From Duganella aceris (lineage in GTDB: Bacteria > Pseudomonadota > Gammaproteobacteria > Burkholderiales > Burkholderiaceae_D), in NCBI RefSeq assembly GCF_011090165.1, contig NZ_JAADJT010000002.1, forward strand, positions 521,220 through 585,219: a DNA stretch of 64,000 nt. The letters run 5' to 3'. The notes under the pieces are model-generated. The model searched no databases. It was not told where the DNA came from and saw only the letters and a program-made list of their open reading frames with translations. A program made the position numbers and the translations under genes. Below are positions 54,789 to 63,871 of this stretch, one piece after another. Position 1 is the first letter of the stretch, and each line of letters begins with the position of its first letter.

Positions 54789-56417
54789 TCACGCGGCGGC
54801 GGCCACCGGCACCGCCGCCGGCTTGCCGGTCAGCTCGCGCGCCAGGCCGCTGGCCAGCCGCGCCACCATGGCGTAGATCGACAACTGCGGATTGGCGCCG
54901 ATCGAGGTCGGGAACAGCGAGCCGTCGTGCACCGAGACGTTGGCCAGCCCATGGTAGCGGCCGTCGGCGCCGGTCACGCCGAGCCGCTGGTCGTCCGACA
55001 TCGCGCAGCCGCCCATCACGTGCGCCGACACCACGCGCGTCGCCAGCAGCTTGAACGGCAGGCCGTCGATGCCGGCCTTGGCCTGCGCCCAAGTCGTGTA
55101 GGCCTGGCCCTGCTCGTGCACCGGCGTGACGCTCCTGGCGCCGGCGGCGAACTGGATCTCGGCCATCGTCAGCAGCGCGCGGCGCGCGCCGTCCCAGATG
55201 AAGTCGCCGATCGGATAATCGAGCACCGGCGCGCCGCCGGCGGCCAATGCCACGCTGCCGCCGGGCGCGTCGGCGTGGAAGCCGTCGCGTAGCAGCGCCA
55301 GCAACGCGTGCACATGCGGGAACTGCCGCATCATCGCCGCGTGCTGCGCGCCGAAGCCGGCCATCGTGGTCGACAGCAGCAGCGGGTGCAGCGGCGGCGC
55401 CTCCAGCTTGTAGCCCATCGGCCCGTCGATGCGGTCGGTGTGCAGGAAGTGATCCGAATACACCGTCTGCGGCGCGCCGGCGTAGCCGTCGACGCGCTGC
55501 TCGAACACGCCGGCCGAGATCACGGTCGGATGCAGGAAGGTGCGCTTGCCCAGCAAGCCGTGCGGATCGGGCGCGGTCGAGCGCAACAGCAGCGCCGGCG
55601 TGTTGATCGCGCCGCCCGCCAGCACATAGTGCTTGGCGCGCAGCGTGATGCGGCGGCCGGTCGGCGCCAGGCCCGCCGCGTCCAGCGCCACGCAGTCCAG
55701 CTGCGCCACCCGGTCGCCCTTGATGACCAGCCGTTCGGCGCGGGCGCGGGTCAGCAAGGTCGCGCCGTGGCGCAGCGCCGACGGGATGGTGGTGACCAGC
55801 ATCGACTGCTTGGCGTTGGTCGGACAGCCCATGCCGCAGTAGCCAAGATTCCAGCAGCCGTTGACGTTGCGGCGGATCAGCGCGGTCGGGATGTCGAGCT
55901 TGCTGGCGCCGCGCCGCAGCAGGTCGTTGTTTTCGTTGGGCGGCGCGGTCCAGTCGCCGATGTTGAGACGCCGCTCCATCATGCCGAACCATGGCGCCAG
56001 CGCGTCCGGCGTGTAGTCCTTGAGACCGAAGTGCTGGTTCCAGTAAGCCAGCGTGATGTCGGGCGTGCGGAAGCTGCTGGTCCAGTTGACGGTGGTGCTG
56101 CCGCCGACGGTGCGGCCCTGCAGGATGTTGATGCCCTTGTCGCGCGTCTTGCGCGCGGCCGATTCCTGGTACAGCGCCGGATAGGCGTCCGCCTCGCGCA
56201 TCTTGAAGTCCCGCGACGACTTCAGCGCGCCCTCCTCCACGATGATGACGCGCAGGCCGGACAGCGCCAGAATCTCGGCCGTGACGCCGCCGCCGGCGCC
56301 GCTGCCGACGATCACCACGTCCGCTTCCAGCGTGCTGTCGGCAGTGAGTTGCGCGCAGTCGGTGACGCGCCAGCCGGCGGCCAGGCCGGCTTGTATCGGA
56401 TCCGGAATCACGCTCAT
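54789..56417 (-). CDS. GMC-family oxidoreductase
   Basis: This 542-residue FAD-dependent oxidoreductase has the FAD loop VVIVGSGAGGGVTAE (about residue 33) and the C-terminal HVMGGCAMSDD and ANPQLSIYAMVARLA. Cys pairs in GCWNLGYCGMGCP resemble those of gluconate/alcohol dehydrogenases. It has no signal peptide and is coupled (ATGA) to the upstream Tat-exported small subunit, so it is probably carried to the periplasm in complex with it. ATG 56417 is chosen for this overlap. Confidence 0.9.
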   Translation of the reverse strand: MSVIPDPIQAGLAAGWRVTDCAQLTADSTLEADVVIVGSGAGGGVTAEILALSGLRVIIVEEGALKSSRDFKMREADAYPALYQESAARKTRDKGINILQGRTVGGSTTVNWTSSFRTPDITLAYWNQHFGLKDYTPDALAPWFGMMERRLNIGDWTAPPNENNDLLRRGASKLDIPTALIRRNVNGCWNLGYCGMGCPTNAKQSMLVTTIPSALRHGATLLTRARAERLVIKGDRVAQLDCVALDAAGLAPTGRRITLRAKHYVLAGGAINTPALLLRSTAPDPHGLLGKRTFLHPTVISAGVFEQRVDGYAGAPQTVYSDHFLHTDRIDGPMGYKLEAPPLHPLLLSTTMAGFGAQHAAMMRQFPHVHALLALLRDGFHADAPGGSVALAAGGAPVLDYPIGDFIWDGARRALLTMAEIQFAAGARSVTPVHEQGQAYTTWAQAKAGIDGLPFKLLATRVVSAHVMGGCAMSDDQRLGVTGADGRYHGLANVSVHDGSLFPTSIGANPQLSIYAMVARLASGLARELTGKPAAVPVAAAA

Positions 56418-56938
56418 GCCGTCAGCTCCTTGAGCGGACCGGGATAGCCGATAGACTGCCATGTCGCCGGATCGGCGTACCAGGCGCCGAAGATCAGGTC
56501 GTGCAGCGCCAGGTAGGCGACTTGCAGCGTCGCCAGGCGGTGCGTGCGCCAGCTTTGCAGGAAGGCTTCCACCTCGCTCGGCTCGGCTTGCGACCAGCCG
56601 CCGGAGACGCCGGCCAGCAGGCGCCGCGCCGGTGCCAGCGCCAGCAGGCCGAACAGATCCTGCACCTCTTTTTGCGTCGCCAGCGGCAGGCCGAGGATGG
56701 CGTCGCGCACGTGGCCGGCGCTGGCTTGCACGGCGGCGACGCGGGCGGTCGCGTCGGCCGGCAGCGCCGGCCCGAGCATGGCGGGAATCACGGCGCCCAG
56801 CACCGCCAGCGCGTCGTGGTCGAGGGTGAAGCGGTTCGGCGTGGCCGCCGGTCGCGACCAGCGATAGGCGGCGCCGCCGGCTGCGAGCAACAACGCGCCG
56901 GCCACGCCGACCTTGAGGAAAGATCTGCGGGTGTTCAT
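56414..56938 (-). CDS. Tat-exported small subunit (gluconate 2-dehydrogenase subunit 3-like)
   Basis: This 174-residue protein has a twin-arginine signal (TRRSFLKVGVAGALLLAAGG) and a domain like the small subunit of membrane gluconate/sorbitol dehydrogenases (GPLDLIFGAWYADPATWQSIGY-like end, here HDLIFGAWYADPATW). Its Tat signal would export the folded flavoprotein encoded next. A cytochrome subunit is missing here; the triheme cytochrome at 29061 is of the right type but 26 kb away. Confidence 0.87.
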   Translation of the reverse strand: MNTRRSFLKVGVAGALLLAAGGAAYRWSRPAATPNRFTLDHDALAVLGAVIPAMLGPALPADATARVAAVQASAGHVRDAILGLPLATQKEVQDLFGLLALAPARRLLAGVSGGWSQAEPSEVEAFLQSWRTHRLATLQVAYLALHDLIFGAWYADPATWQSIGYPGPLKELTA

Positions 56939-57059
56939 GTCTCCGTCCGTCTGATAATTTTTATTCTGGCAGTGTACGTGACGGGCCCGGCAAAAAAATA
57001 GAGGGCTGCGTCTAGCAGCGTCGCCAAGGGTGCGGCGCTTGGCTTCTGGAAATTATAAA

Positions 57060-57725
57060 ATGAATAATCTTCACTTTTTTGATCTCGCCATGACACTCGA
57101 TACCCAAGCCAGTCCGCTCGCGACCCTGCAATCGATCGGCATCATCAACGCCGAGCATCACCGGCGTGCGCTGGCCGATCCGCACGCGACGGAGCTGGAT
57201 GGCTTGCCGGGCCTGGCCGACAACCTGATCTGGCTGATCGGCCGCGACATCGTCTCCGACCAGGACCTGCGCAACGCCTGCACCTATGTCGCCGGCGTCT
57301 ACGAGGGCGAGGAACAGGACCGCTATGGCGACATCCTGGAACAGGCGCTGGCGGCGATGGCGCACGCGGGCCGTTCGCTCAACCACAAGAGCATGGCGAC
57401 GCTGCGCGCGACCGGCCTGTTGACCCAAGCCGAACACGATCTGCTGCTGCCCAAGATACCGCCCGAGCGGGCGCTGGCCACGCCGGCCGCGGCCCTGGCC
57501 TGGATCGACCACACCGGCCAGCTGCCGCGCGCGCGGGTGCTGCAAATCCGCCACGCGTTGACGGACGGCGACGGCGAGCGCAGCGCCGTCCTGCAAGAGC
57601 TGCTGGTGCTGGACCAGGAACGCAAGGCCCAGCTCGGCGCCTTCTGGCGCGACATGCTGCCGCCGTGGATGTGGATCGCGCTGCCGCTGCTGGCCGTGGG
57701 CGCGTACCTGTGGTTCTCGGCCTAG
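57060..57725 (+). CDS. Tail-anchored protein of unknown function
   Basis: This 221-residue protein is mostly helical and cytoplasmic, with a single C-terminal membrane helix (MWIALPLLAVGAYLWF) next to the end, so it would be tail-anchored. Repeated-looking segments (LLTQAEHDLLLPKIPPERAL and GIINAEHHRRALADP) suggest two short related modules. I recognise no family. The start is uncertain between ATG 57060 and ATG 57090; neither has a strong ribosome site. Confidence 0.6.
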   Translation: MNNLHFFDLAMTLDTQASPLATLQSIGIINAEHHRRALADPHATELDGLPGLADNLIWLIGRDIVSDQDLRNACTYVAGVYEGEEQDRYGDILEQALAAMAHAGRSLNHKSMATLRATGLLTQAEHDLLLPKIPPERALATPAAALAWIDHTGQLPRARVLQIRHALTDGDGERSAVLQELLVLDQERKAQLGAFWRDMLPPWMWIALPLLAVGAYLWFSA

Positions 57726-57742
57726 CCGGCCGCGTTCCCTCG

Positions 57743-58189
57743 TCAAGCGGTCGGCGCGACCACGGCCGGCAGATACGCATCGCAGAACGCGGCCGGCATG
57801 CGGCGCGCGCGGCCGCTGCTGATCTCGATGCAGATCAAGTCCCAGCGACCACGCAGCACGGTGGCGCCGTCGCTCTCGCGCACCAGCTGGAAGCGGCGCT
57901 CCATCGCCAGCTTGCCGTCGGTGGCGCACAGCCAGGTCGCCAGCAGCAGCGCGTCGCCGGCGGCGGTCGGCAGGATGTAGTCGTATTCGGCGCGGCGGAT
58001 CGCCATCGCCCGGTCCAGGCGGCGATAGTCGGCCAGCGCCAGCCCCAGCGTCTCCGAATGCGCCCAGCCGATCTTTTCGCACCACTGCACGTAGACCGCG
58101 TTGTTGGTATGGTCGAGGCCGTCGATGTCGGCGGCGGATGGCGCCAAGGCCATGGTGTAAGGTTGCGGAAAATCCCAGTCCGGCTGCAT
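57743..58189 (-). CDS. Hotdog-fold acyl-CoA thioesterase
   Basis: This 148-residue protein has the hotdog pattern IDGLDHTNNAVYVQWCE (Asp and His-like catalytic segment of the 4-hydroxybenzoyl-CoA thioesterase group) and DYILPTAAGDALLLATW. It hydrolyses an acyl-CoA of unknown chain. ATG 58189 begins the conserved region. It lies 13 bases after the MFS gene on the same strand. Confidence 0.87.
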   Translation of the reverse strand: MQPDWDFPQPYTMALAPSAADIDGLDHTNNAVYVQWCEKIGWAHSETLGLALADYRRLDRAMAIRRAEYDYILPTAAGDALLLATWLCATDGKLAMERRFQLVRESDGATVLRGRWDLICIEISSGRARRMPAAFCDAYLPAVVAPTA

Positions 58190-58202
58190 GCTTGCCCAAT
58201 TC

Positions 58203-59342
58203 TTATTCGCTACGGCGATATGCCGCCTCGGCAAGGACCAGGGCGACCGCGATCAGCGCGGCCCCGACGAGGCTGAGGTAGCGCGCATCGATGAACATTA
58301 GCACAAGTCCGCCCAGCGCTCCCGAGCAGGCCAGCCCGCCGTAGGTGGCGGTGTTGTTCAGCGCCAGCAGCAACGGCGCCACCTGCGGCCCCAGCTTGAC
58401 CAGCCGATGCTGTTGCGGCACCAGCAGTCCCCAGCCGACCAATCCCCACAAGATCAGCGCCACCAGCGCGCCCGCCATCGACGCCGAGGTCCAAGGCAGC
58501 GCCAGGAAATTGACGATGCCGACGCCCAGTCCGAGATTGATGATGCGGCGGTTGTCGAAGCGGTCGACCAGCCGCCCCGCCAGCGCATTGCCGACCGTCG
58601 CCGCGACGCCCCACACCAGCAGCATGCCGGCGAGGACGCGCCCGTCGCCGCCGGTGACCCGATGCAGCACCGCGCCAAGATAGGTGTAGACCATCAGGAA
58701 GCCGCCGAATGCGAACAGCGACGTGAGCAGGGTCAGCGCGACGCGCGCATCGCGCAGCGGCGCCAGCCGCCGGCGCAGCGTCACCGGCGCCGGCTCGGGG
58801 ATGGAACGGAACACCGTCGCCACGCCGGCCATCGCGACCAGCCCCAGCAGCGCGACCAACCACAGCGTGCTTCTCCAGCCGCCGAAGCCGCCGATGAAGG
58901 TGCCGATCGGCGCGCCCAGCGCGGTCGCGCCCGCGAGGCCGGCGGTCACGGTGGCCAGCGCGCGCCCTCGGCGCTCCGGCGTCGCCAGCATGGCGGTCAC
59001 GCCCAGGGCGGTGGGCGAGAACATCGCCGCGCCCAGGCCCGCCAGCGCGCGGCTGAGCAGCACGGTGTTCAGGTCGCTGGCCAGCGCCGTGATGGCGTTG
59101 CCGACAACGAAGACGCCGAGCGCCGACACCAGCAGCGATTTGCGCGGCCACCCCGCCGCCAGCGCCGCCATCACCGGCGCCATCACGGCATAGGCCAGCG
59201 CGTACACGGTCACCATCTGCCCGGCGAGGCTGACGCTGGTATGCAGCGATCCGGCGACGCCGGGCAGGATGCCGGCGACGACGAAATTGTCCGTCCCCAT
59301 TGCAAACATGCCGAGTGCAAGTGTCAGTAGTCGACGATCCAT
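58203..59342 (-). CDS. MFS transporter, drug-resistance-like (DHA1 type)
   Basis: This 379-residue inner-membrane protein has 12 predicted helices and the DHA1 pattern LGMFAMGTDNFVVAGILPGVA, LSRALAGLGAAMFSPTALGVTAML and RRGRALATVTAGL. It resembles AraJ-like and chloramphenicol-efflux proteins; the substrate is unknown. It is divergent from the GlxA-type regulator, 95 bases between start codons, which may control it. Confidence 0.92.
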   Translation of the reverse strand: MDRRLLTLALGMFAMGTDNFVVAGILPGVAGSLHTSVSLAGQMVTVYALAYAVMAPVMAALAAGWPRKSLLVSALGVFVVGNAITALASDLNTVLLSRALAGLGAAMFSPTALGVTAMLATPERRGRALATVTAGLAGATALGAPIGTFIGGFGGWRSTLWLVALLGLVAMAGVATVFRSIPEPAPVTLRRRLAPLRDARVALTLLTSLFAFGGFLMVYTYLGAVLHRVTGGDGRVLAGMLLVWGVAATVGNALAGRLVDRFDNRRIINLGLGVGIVNFLALPWTSASMAGALVALILWGLVGWGLLVPQQHRLVKLGPQVAPLLLALNNTATYGGLACSGALGGLVLMFIDARYLSLVGAALIAVALVLAEAAYRRSE

Positions 59343-59437
59343 GGCGATAGCTTTTTTTGTTGAACAGACCGGTATTTTCCGTGCGCGCCGGGCGCGCGAA
59401 CAGTGGCCCGAAGGACCACTTCCGATATAATCGAGCC

Positions 59438-60415
59438 ATGCGCAAGACAGACCATTCAAGCCAGCGGCTGACGGTGGCGGTGATCGCCTTCGACGGGATT
59501 TCGCCGTTCCACCTGTCGGTGCCCTGCCTGGTATTCGGCGGCAACGGCCGCGACCCCGGACTATCGCGGTTCAAGGTGGTGGTGTGCTCGGCCGACCACG
59601 GCCCGCTGCGCACCGAGGCCGGATTTACGATGGATACCGACCACGACCTCACCGCCGTCGACAACGCCGACATCGTGGTCATGCCGTCCTGGCACGACGA
59701 CTGCCGTGCGGCGCCATCCGACTTGCTGGAAACGCTGCGACGCGCGCACCGCCGGGGCGCCACCCTGGTGGGCCTGTGCCTGGGCGCGTTTCCGCTGGCG
59801 CAAGCCGGCGTGCTCGACGGCAGAAGCGCCACCACCCACTGGCAAGCCGTGGACGCGCTGGCCGCGGACCACCCCAAAATCAACGTCGATCCGGACGTGC
59901 TGTATGTGGACCAAGGCGATGTGCTGACCTCGGCGGGCGTGGCCGCCGGCCTGGATTGCTGCTTCCACCTGCTGCGCCGGCTATCCGGCGCGGAAGTGGC
60001 CAATGGCCGCGCCAAGCGGCTGCTGATTTCGCCCCACCGCCAGGGCGGGCAGGCGCAATTCATCGAACGGCCTCTGCCGGTCAGCAACAGCGACGGCCGC
60101 CTGGCGCGGGTGCTGGAATGGGTGACGCAACATCTGGAGCAAAGCCACAGCCTGGCGTCGCTGGCCGAACGCGCGGCGATGAGCCGGCGCAACTTCACAC
60201 GTCACTTCCGCCAAGCCACCGGCACCTCGTTCAAGCAATGGATATTGAACCAGCGCCTCGCGCAGGCGCAACGGCTGCTGGAAAGCAGCGACGCGCCGAT
60301 CGAACTGGTGGCGCAGCAAGCGGGCTTCGGCACCGGCTTATCGTTGCGGCAGCATTTCCGCGCCGCGCTGGCCATCTCGCCGTCGCTGTACCGCAAGCAA
60401 TTCCGCTCGGCCTAG
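59438..60415 (+). CDS. GlxA-type transcriptional regulator (DJ-1/PfpI plus AraC HTH)
   Basis: This 325-residue regulator has an N-terminal DJ-1/PfpI amidotransferase-like domain with the elbow VGLCLGAFPLAQAG and a C-terminal AraC helix-turn-helix (SLASLAERAAMSRRNFTRHFRQATG, LLESSDAPIELVAQQAGFG). The ligand is unknown. ATG 59438 fits the conserved VAVIAFDGISPF. It is divergent from the MFS gene and overlaps the convergent methyltransferase gene by 4 bases. Confidence 0.9.
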   Translation: MRKTDHSSQRLTVAVIAFDGISPFHLSVPCLVFGGNGRDPGLSRFKVVVCSADHGPLRTEAGFTMDTDHDLTAVDNADIVVMPSWHDDCRAAPSDLLETLRRAHRRGATLVGLCLGAFPLAQAGVLDGRSATTHWQAVDALAADHPKINVDPDVLYVDQGDVLTSAGVAAGLDCCFHLLRRLSGAEVANGRAKRLLISPHRQGGQAQFIERPLPVSNSDGRLARVLEWVTQHLEQSHSLASLAERAAMSRRNFTRHFRQATGTSFKQWILNQRLAQAQRLLESSDAPIELVAQQAGFGTGLSLRQHFRAALAISPSLYRKQFRSA

Positions 60416-61191
60416 GGCTTGCGCTGCCCCACCATGTGGCGCGCGATGCCGCGCAGGATGTTGACTTCCTCTTTTTCCAGCTGGGCGCGGGCGAACATGC
60501 GCTTCAGGCGCGGCATCAGCTTGCGCGGATTGGCGGCGTCGAGAAAGCCGACCTGCACCAGCGCCTGTTCCAGATGCTGATACATGCCCTCGATCTGCTC
60601 GATGCTGGCCGCTTCGCCGTGGAAGCCGATTTCGTTGGCGTCGCCGGCAGGCTGGCGCGGGCTGGGCGCGCCGTCCAGCAGCGCCATGCGGCATTCGTAA
60701 GCCAGCACCTGCGCCGCCTGCGACAAATTCAGCGACGAGTACTCCGGATTGGCGGGAATATTGATCAATACATTACATTTCTCGACCAGCTCGTTCGGCA
60801 GGCCGAAGCGCTCGTTGCCGAAGATTAGCGCCGCGTGCAGCTCCGGCTGCGCCGCCAGCTGCCCCGCCATCTGGCGCGGCGTCAGCACCGGCGGCGAGAA
60901 TTCGCGCAGCCGCGCCGAGACGGCGGCGGCGAAGTTGATGCCGTCCAGCGCCTCGGCCACCGAACCGACCACGCGCGCGCCGCTCAAGATATCCTGCGCG
61001 CCGCTGGCGAAGGCCACCGCCTCCGGATCGAGCAGCGCATTGTCGAAGCGCGGCGTGACCAGCACCAGGTCGCTGAAGCCCATGGTTTTCATGGCCCGCG
61101 CGACGGCCCCGATATTGCCGGCGCGGCTGGTTTCGACCAGAATAAATCGCAGCTGTTTAAAAAGATTGGTGTTGATTTCGGGCAGGTTCAT
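60412..61191 (-). CDS. trmJ: TrmJ-like tRNA (cytidine/uridine-2'-O-)methyltransferase
   Basis: This 259-residue SPOUT-fold methyltransferase has IRFILVETSRAGNIGAVARAM at the N terminus, LIFGNERFGLPNELVEKCN and INIPANPEYSSLNLSQAAQVLAYE, the three family motifs for tRNA position-32 2'-O-methylation. The C-terminal extension (about 165-259) is typical of TrmJ. It is divergent from suhB, as in many betaproteobacteria. Confidence 0.93.
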   Translation of the reverse strand: MNLPEINTNLFKQLRFILVETSRAGNIGAVARAMKTMGFSDLVLVTPRFDNALLDPEAVAFASGAQDILSGARVVGSVAEALDGINFAAAVSARLREFSPPVLTPRQMAGQLAAQPELHAALIFGNERFGLPNELVEKCNVLINIPANPEYSSLNLSQAAQVLAYECRMALLDGAPSPRQPAGDANEIGFHGEAASIEQIEGMYQHLEQALVQVGFLDAANPRKLMPRLKRMFARAQLEKEEVNILRGIARHMVGQRKP

Positions 61192-61346
61192 TTAAAATAG
61201 CGCTATTGCGCGGTATCGATACAAGAATTTCCCCGGATTTTACCCTGTCGCCGCCGCTCCGCTCTTTAATTCACTCTTGACTCCATTGTGCCGCCCGGCA
61301 GGTTTTGCCCCGGGTGGGCGATGGCGTTCTTTTAACGGAAAAGCTT

Positions 61347-62138
61347 ATGCACCCAATGCTCAACACGGCGATCAAAGCCGCCCGCCGCGCCGCCGCTGTC
61401 ATCAACCGCGCCTCGTTCGATCTCGACCGCGTGATCGTCACCGAGAAAAACCACAAGGATTTCGTCACCGACGTCGACCAGGCCGCCGAACAGGCGATCA
61501 TTGAAGTGTTGTCCAAAGCTTATCCCGACCACGCCTTCCTGGCCGAGGAATCGGGCGCTTCCGCCAAACTGAACGACGAGAGTGAATATGTCTGGATCAT
61601 CGACCCGCTCGATGGCACCACCAACTTCATGCACGGCTTCCCGCAATACTCGATCTCGATCGCGCTGGCGCATCGCGGCGTGATCAGCCAGGCCGTCATC
61701 TACGATCCGGTGCGCAACGACCTGTTCACCGCCACCAAGGGCGCCGGCGCCTACCTGAACGACAAGCGCATCCGCGTCACCAAGCTGGACCGCATCTCCA
61801 ACGCGCTGCTGTCGACCGGCTACGTGGCCGGCAACGCCAAGGCGCTGGACGAATACCTGAAGATGTACGGCATCATGGCCGAACGCTGCCACGGCGTGCG
61901 CCGTCCGGGCAGCGCCGCCCTGGACCTGGCCTACGTCGCCGCCGGCCGTCTCGACGGCTTCTACGAAAAAGGCCTGAAGCCTTGGGACATCGCCGCCGGT
62001 TCGCTGATGGTGACCGAGTCGGGTGGTATCGTCGGCGAGTTCAGCGGCGAGTCGGATTACCTGTACAAGGGCGACATCATCGCCGCCAGCCCGAAGATCT
62101 TCGGTCAAATGGTTAGCTTGTTGACACCATTCGCGTAA
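61347..62138 (+). CDS. suhB: Inositol-1-monophosphatase, SuhB
   Basis: This 263-residue Mg-dependent phosphatase has the metal motif [15 protein letters not shown], the Glu in FLAEESG, and the C-terminal [15 protein letters not shown]. SuhB also joins the rRNA antitermination complex in E. coli. ATG 61347 starts the conserved [14 protein letters not shown]. It ends before a strong terminator. Confidence 0.95.
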   Translation: MHPMLNTAIKAARRAAAVINRASFDLDRVIVTEKNHKDFVTDVDQAAEQAIIEVLSKAYPDHAFLAEESGASAKLNDESEYVWIIDPLDGTTNFMHGFPQYSISIALAHRGVISQAVIYDPVRNDLFTATKGAGAYLNDKRIRVTKLDRISNALLSTGYVAGNAKALDEYLKMYGIMAERCHGVRRPGSAALDLAYVAAGRLDGFYEKGLKPWDIAAGSLMVTESGGIVGEFSGESDYLYKGDIIAASPKIFGQMVSLLTPFA

Positions 62139-62157
62139 TCCAGGACAGTTTGTTACA

Positions 62158-62185
62158 AAATAAGGGAGCATTTGCTCCCTTATTT
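62158..62185 (+). terminator. suhB terminator
   Basis: AAATAAGGGAGCA-2-TGCTCCCTTATTT is followed by a T-rich stretch, 19 bases after the suhB stop. The remaining 150 bases before the helicase gene hold its promoter region only. Confidence 0.9.
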
Positions 62186-62333
62186 ATTTCCTCTACGAAA
62201 CTTAGCTTCCATATAGCTGCTATACTGCAAGCTGCGGCCCCCTGACCAGTCCTCAGCCGCAATCTAAAAAAACAATCGATTGCCTGCGACTGGCGCCTAC
62301 ACGGCGACAGGCCGATCTTCTCATAAAGTTACC

Positions 62334-63731
62334 ATGTCATTTTCCTCCCTCGGTTTGTCCGACGCTATCGTCCGCGCTGTTACCGAAGCCGGCTACACCT
62401 CGCCCACCCCTATCCAGGCCCAGGCGATCCCTGCGGTCCTGAACGGCGGCGACCTGCTGGCAGGCGCGCAAACCGGCACCGGCAAGACCGCCGGCTTCAC
62501 GCTGCCGATCCTGCACCGCCTGTCGACCGACGCCAAAGGCGCGGCGATCACCAGCAACACCACCTCGCGTCCGATCCGCGCGCTGATCCTGACCCCGACC
62601 CGCGAACTCGCGGCCCAGGTCGAGGAAAGCGTGCGCATCTACGGCAAATACACCAAGCTGAACTCCACCGTGATCTTCGGCGGCGTCGGCATCAACCCGC
62701 AGATCAAGCAGCTCAAGCACGGCGTCGACATCCTGGTCGCCACCCCGGGCCGCCTGCTGGACCACATGGAACAGCGCACCGTCAACCTGTCGCAAGTGGA
62801 AATCCTGATCCTGGACGAAGCCGACCGCATGCTGGATATGGGCTTCATCCGCGACATCAAGAAGGTGCTGGCGGCGTTGCCGCCGAAGCGCCAGAACCTG
62901 CTGTTCTCGGCCACCTTCTCGGACGAGATCAAGGCGCTGGCCGACGGCCTGCTGAACAAGCCGGCGATGATCGAAGTGGCGCGCCGCAACTCGGCGGTCG
63001 AAGTGATCGCGCAGATGATCCACCCGGTCGACCGCGACAAGAAGCATCCGATGCTGGCGCACCTGATCAAGTCCAACAACTGGAACCAGGTGCTGGTGTT
63101 CACCCGCACCAAGCACGGCGCCAACAAGCTGGTCGAACAGCTCGGCGGCGACGGCATCGGCGCGATGGCGATCCACGGCAACAAGAGCCAGTCGGCGCGC
63201 ACCAAGGCGTTGTCTGAATTCAAGGACAACAAGCTGCAAGTGCTGGTCGCCACCGACATCGCCGCGCGCGGTATCGACATCGACCAACTGCCGCACGTGG
63301 TCAACTACGATCTGCCGAACATTCCTGAAGACTATGTGCACCGCATCGGCCGCACCGGCCGCGCCGGCGCCACCGGCGAAGCCGTGTCGCTGGTCTGCGT
63401 GGATGAGCACGACATGTTGAAAGACATCGAAAAGCTGATCAAGCAAACCCTGCCGCGCGCGGTGATTCCGGGCTTCGAGCCGGATCCGAACGCACGTCCG
63501 CAACCGGTGCAGCTGCGCAGCGGCGCGCCGGGCCATCGTAACGGTGGCGGCGGCGGCGGTCGTGGCGGCCAGGCGCGCGCCAAGACCGGCGGCGCGGGTG
63601 GTGGCGGCGGCGGCGGCGGCGGCAAGCCACGCGCACCGGGCGGCGCACCTGCGGGTGGCGGCGGTCCGCGCAGCGGCGGCAACGCCCCGCGCTCGGCAGC
63701 CCAGCACCGCTCAGGCGGCCGCGGCCGATAA
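62334..63731 (+). CDS. DEAD-box RNA helicase, RhlE-like
   Basis: This 465-residue ATP-dependent RNA helicase has Q motif with TPIQAQAIP, motif I AQTGTGKT, Ia [20 protein letters not shown], and [10 protein letters not shown]. The C-terminal 80 residues are Gly/Arg/Ala rich ([10 protein letters not shown] and similar), a flexible RNA-binding tail. It resembles RhlE/DbpA-type helicases in ribosome assembly and cold adaptation. The Gly-rich DNA tract could slip. ATG 62334 begins the conserved FSSLGL. Confidence 0.95.
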   Translation: MSFSSLGLSDAIVRAVTEAGYTSPTPIQAQAIPAVLNGGDLLAGAQTGTGKTAGFTLPILHRLSTDAKGAAITSNTTSRPIRALILTPTRELAAQVEESVRIYGKYTKLNSTVIFGGVGINPQIKQLKHGVDILVATPGRLLDHMEQRTVNLSQVEILILDEADRMLDMGFIRDIKKVLAALPPKRQNLLFSATFSDEIKALADGLLNKPAMIEVARRNSAVEVIAQMIHPVDRDKKHPMLAHLIKSNNWNQVLVFTRTKHGANKLVEQLGGDGIGAMAIHGNKSQSARTKALSEFKDNKLQVLVATDIAARGIDIDQLPHVVNYDLPNIPEDYVHRIGRTGRAGATGEAVSLVCVDEHDMLKDIEKLIKQTLPRAVIPGFEPDPNARPQPVQLRSGAPGHRNGGGGGGRGGQARAKTGGAGGGGGGGGGKPRAPGGAPAGGGGPRSGGNAPRSAAQHRSGGRGR

Positions 63732-63738
63732 GCAAGAT

Positions 63739-63759
63739 AAGCCACCCACGCGGTGGCTT
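63739..63759 (+). terminator. Helicase-gene terminator
   Basis: AAGCCACC-5-GGTGGCTT is followed by a run of T, 7 bases after the helicase stop. Confidence 0.9.
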
Positions 63760-63765
63760 TTTTTT

Positions 63766-63793
63766 GGTTCATCGCGGATTAGCGGGATGAACC
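63766..63793. repeat. Short inverted repeat near the insertion-sequence boundary
   Basis: GGTTCATC (63766-63773) and GATGAACC (63786-63793) are perfect inverted arms. They lie just before the IS-like leader and may belong to the IS end or to a former attachment site. The IS boundary itself cannot be fixed because the right end lies outside the window. Confidence 0.45.
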
Positions 63794-63807
63794 TGTTGTA
63801 AACGCAA

Positions 63808-63871
63808 GAGAGCAGTAAGGAAGAGTTATTGTGTTTGTGCGACCAAACCCAAAACCCAACCCACTGCTCTC
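63808..63871 (+). promoter_or_regulatory. Fold-back element over the transposase start
   Basis: GAGAGCAGT (63808-63816) and ACTGCTCTC (63863-63871) can pair, and the second arm ends directly at ATG 63872. In a read-through transcript this would sequester the translation start, as described for several IS transposase genes to limit activation by outside promoters. Confidence 0.5.

Noticed and set aside
62158..62185. Palindrome after suhB as a third member of the long repeat family
   Set aside because: It lacks the GTCAG and GGACACGAG blocks and has a T-rich tail; it is an ordinary terminator.
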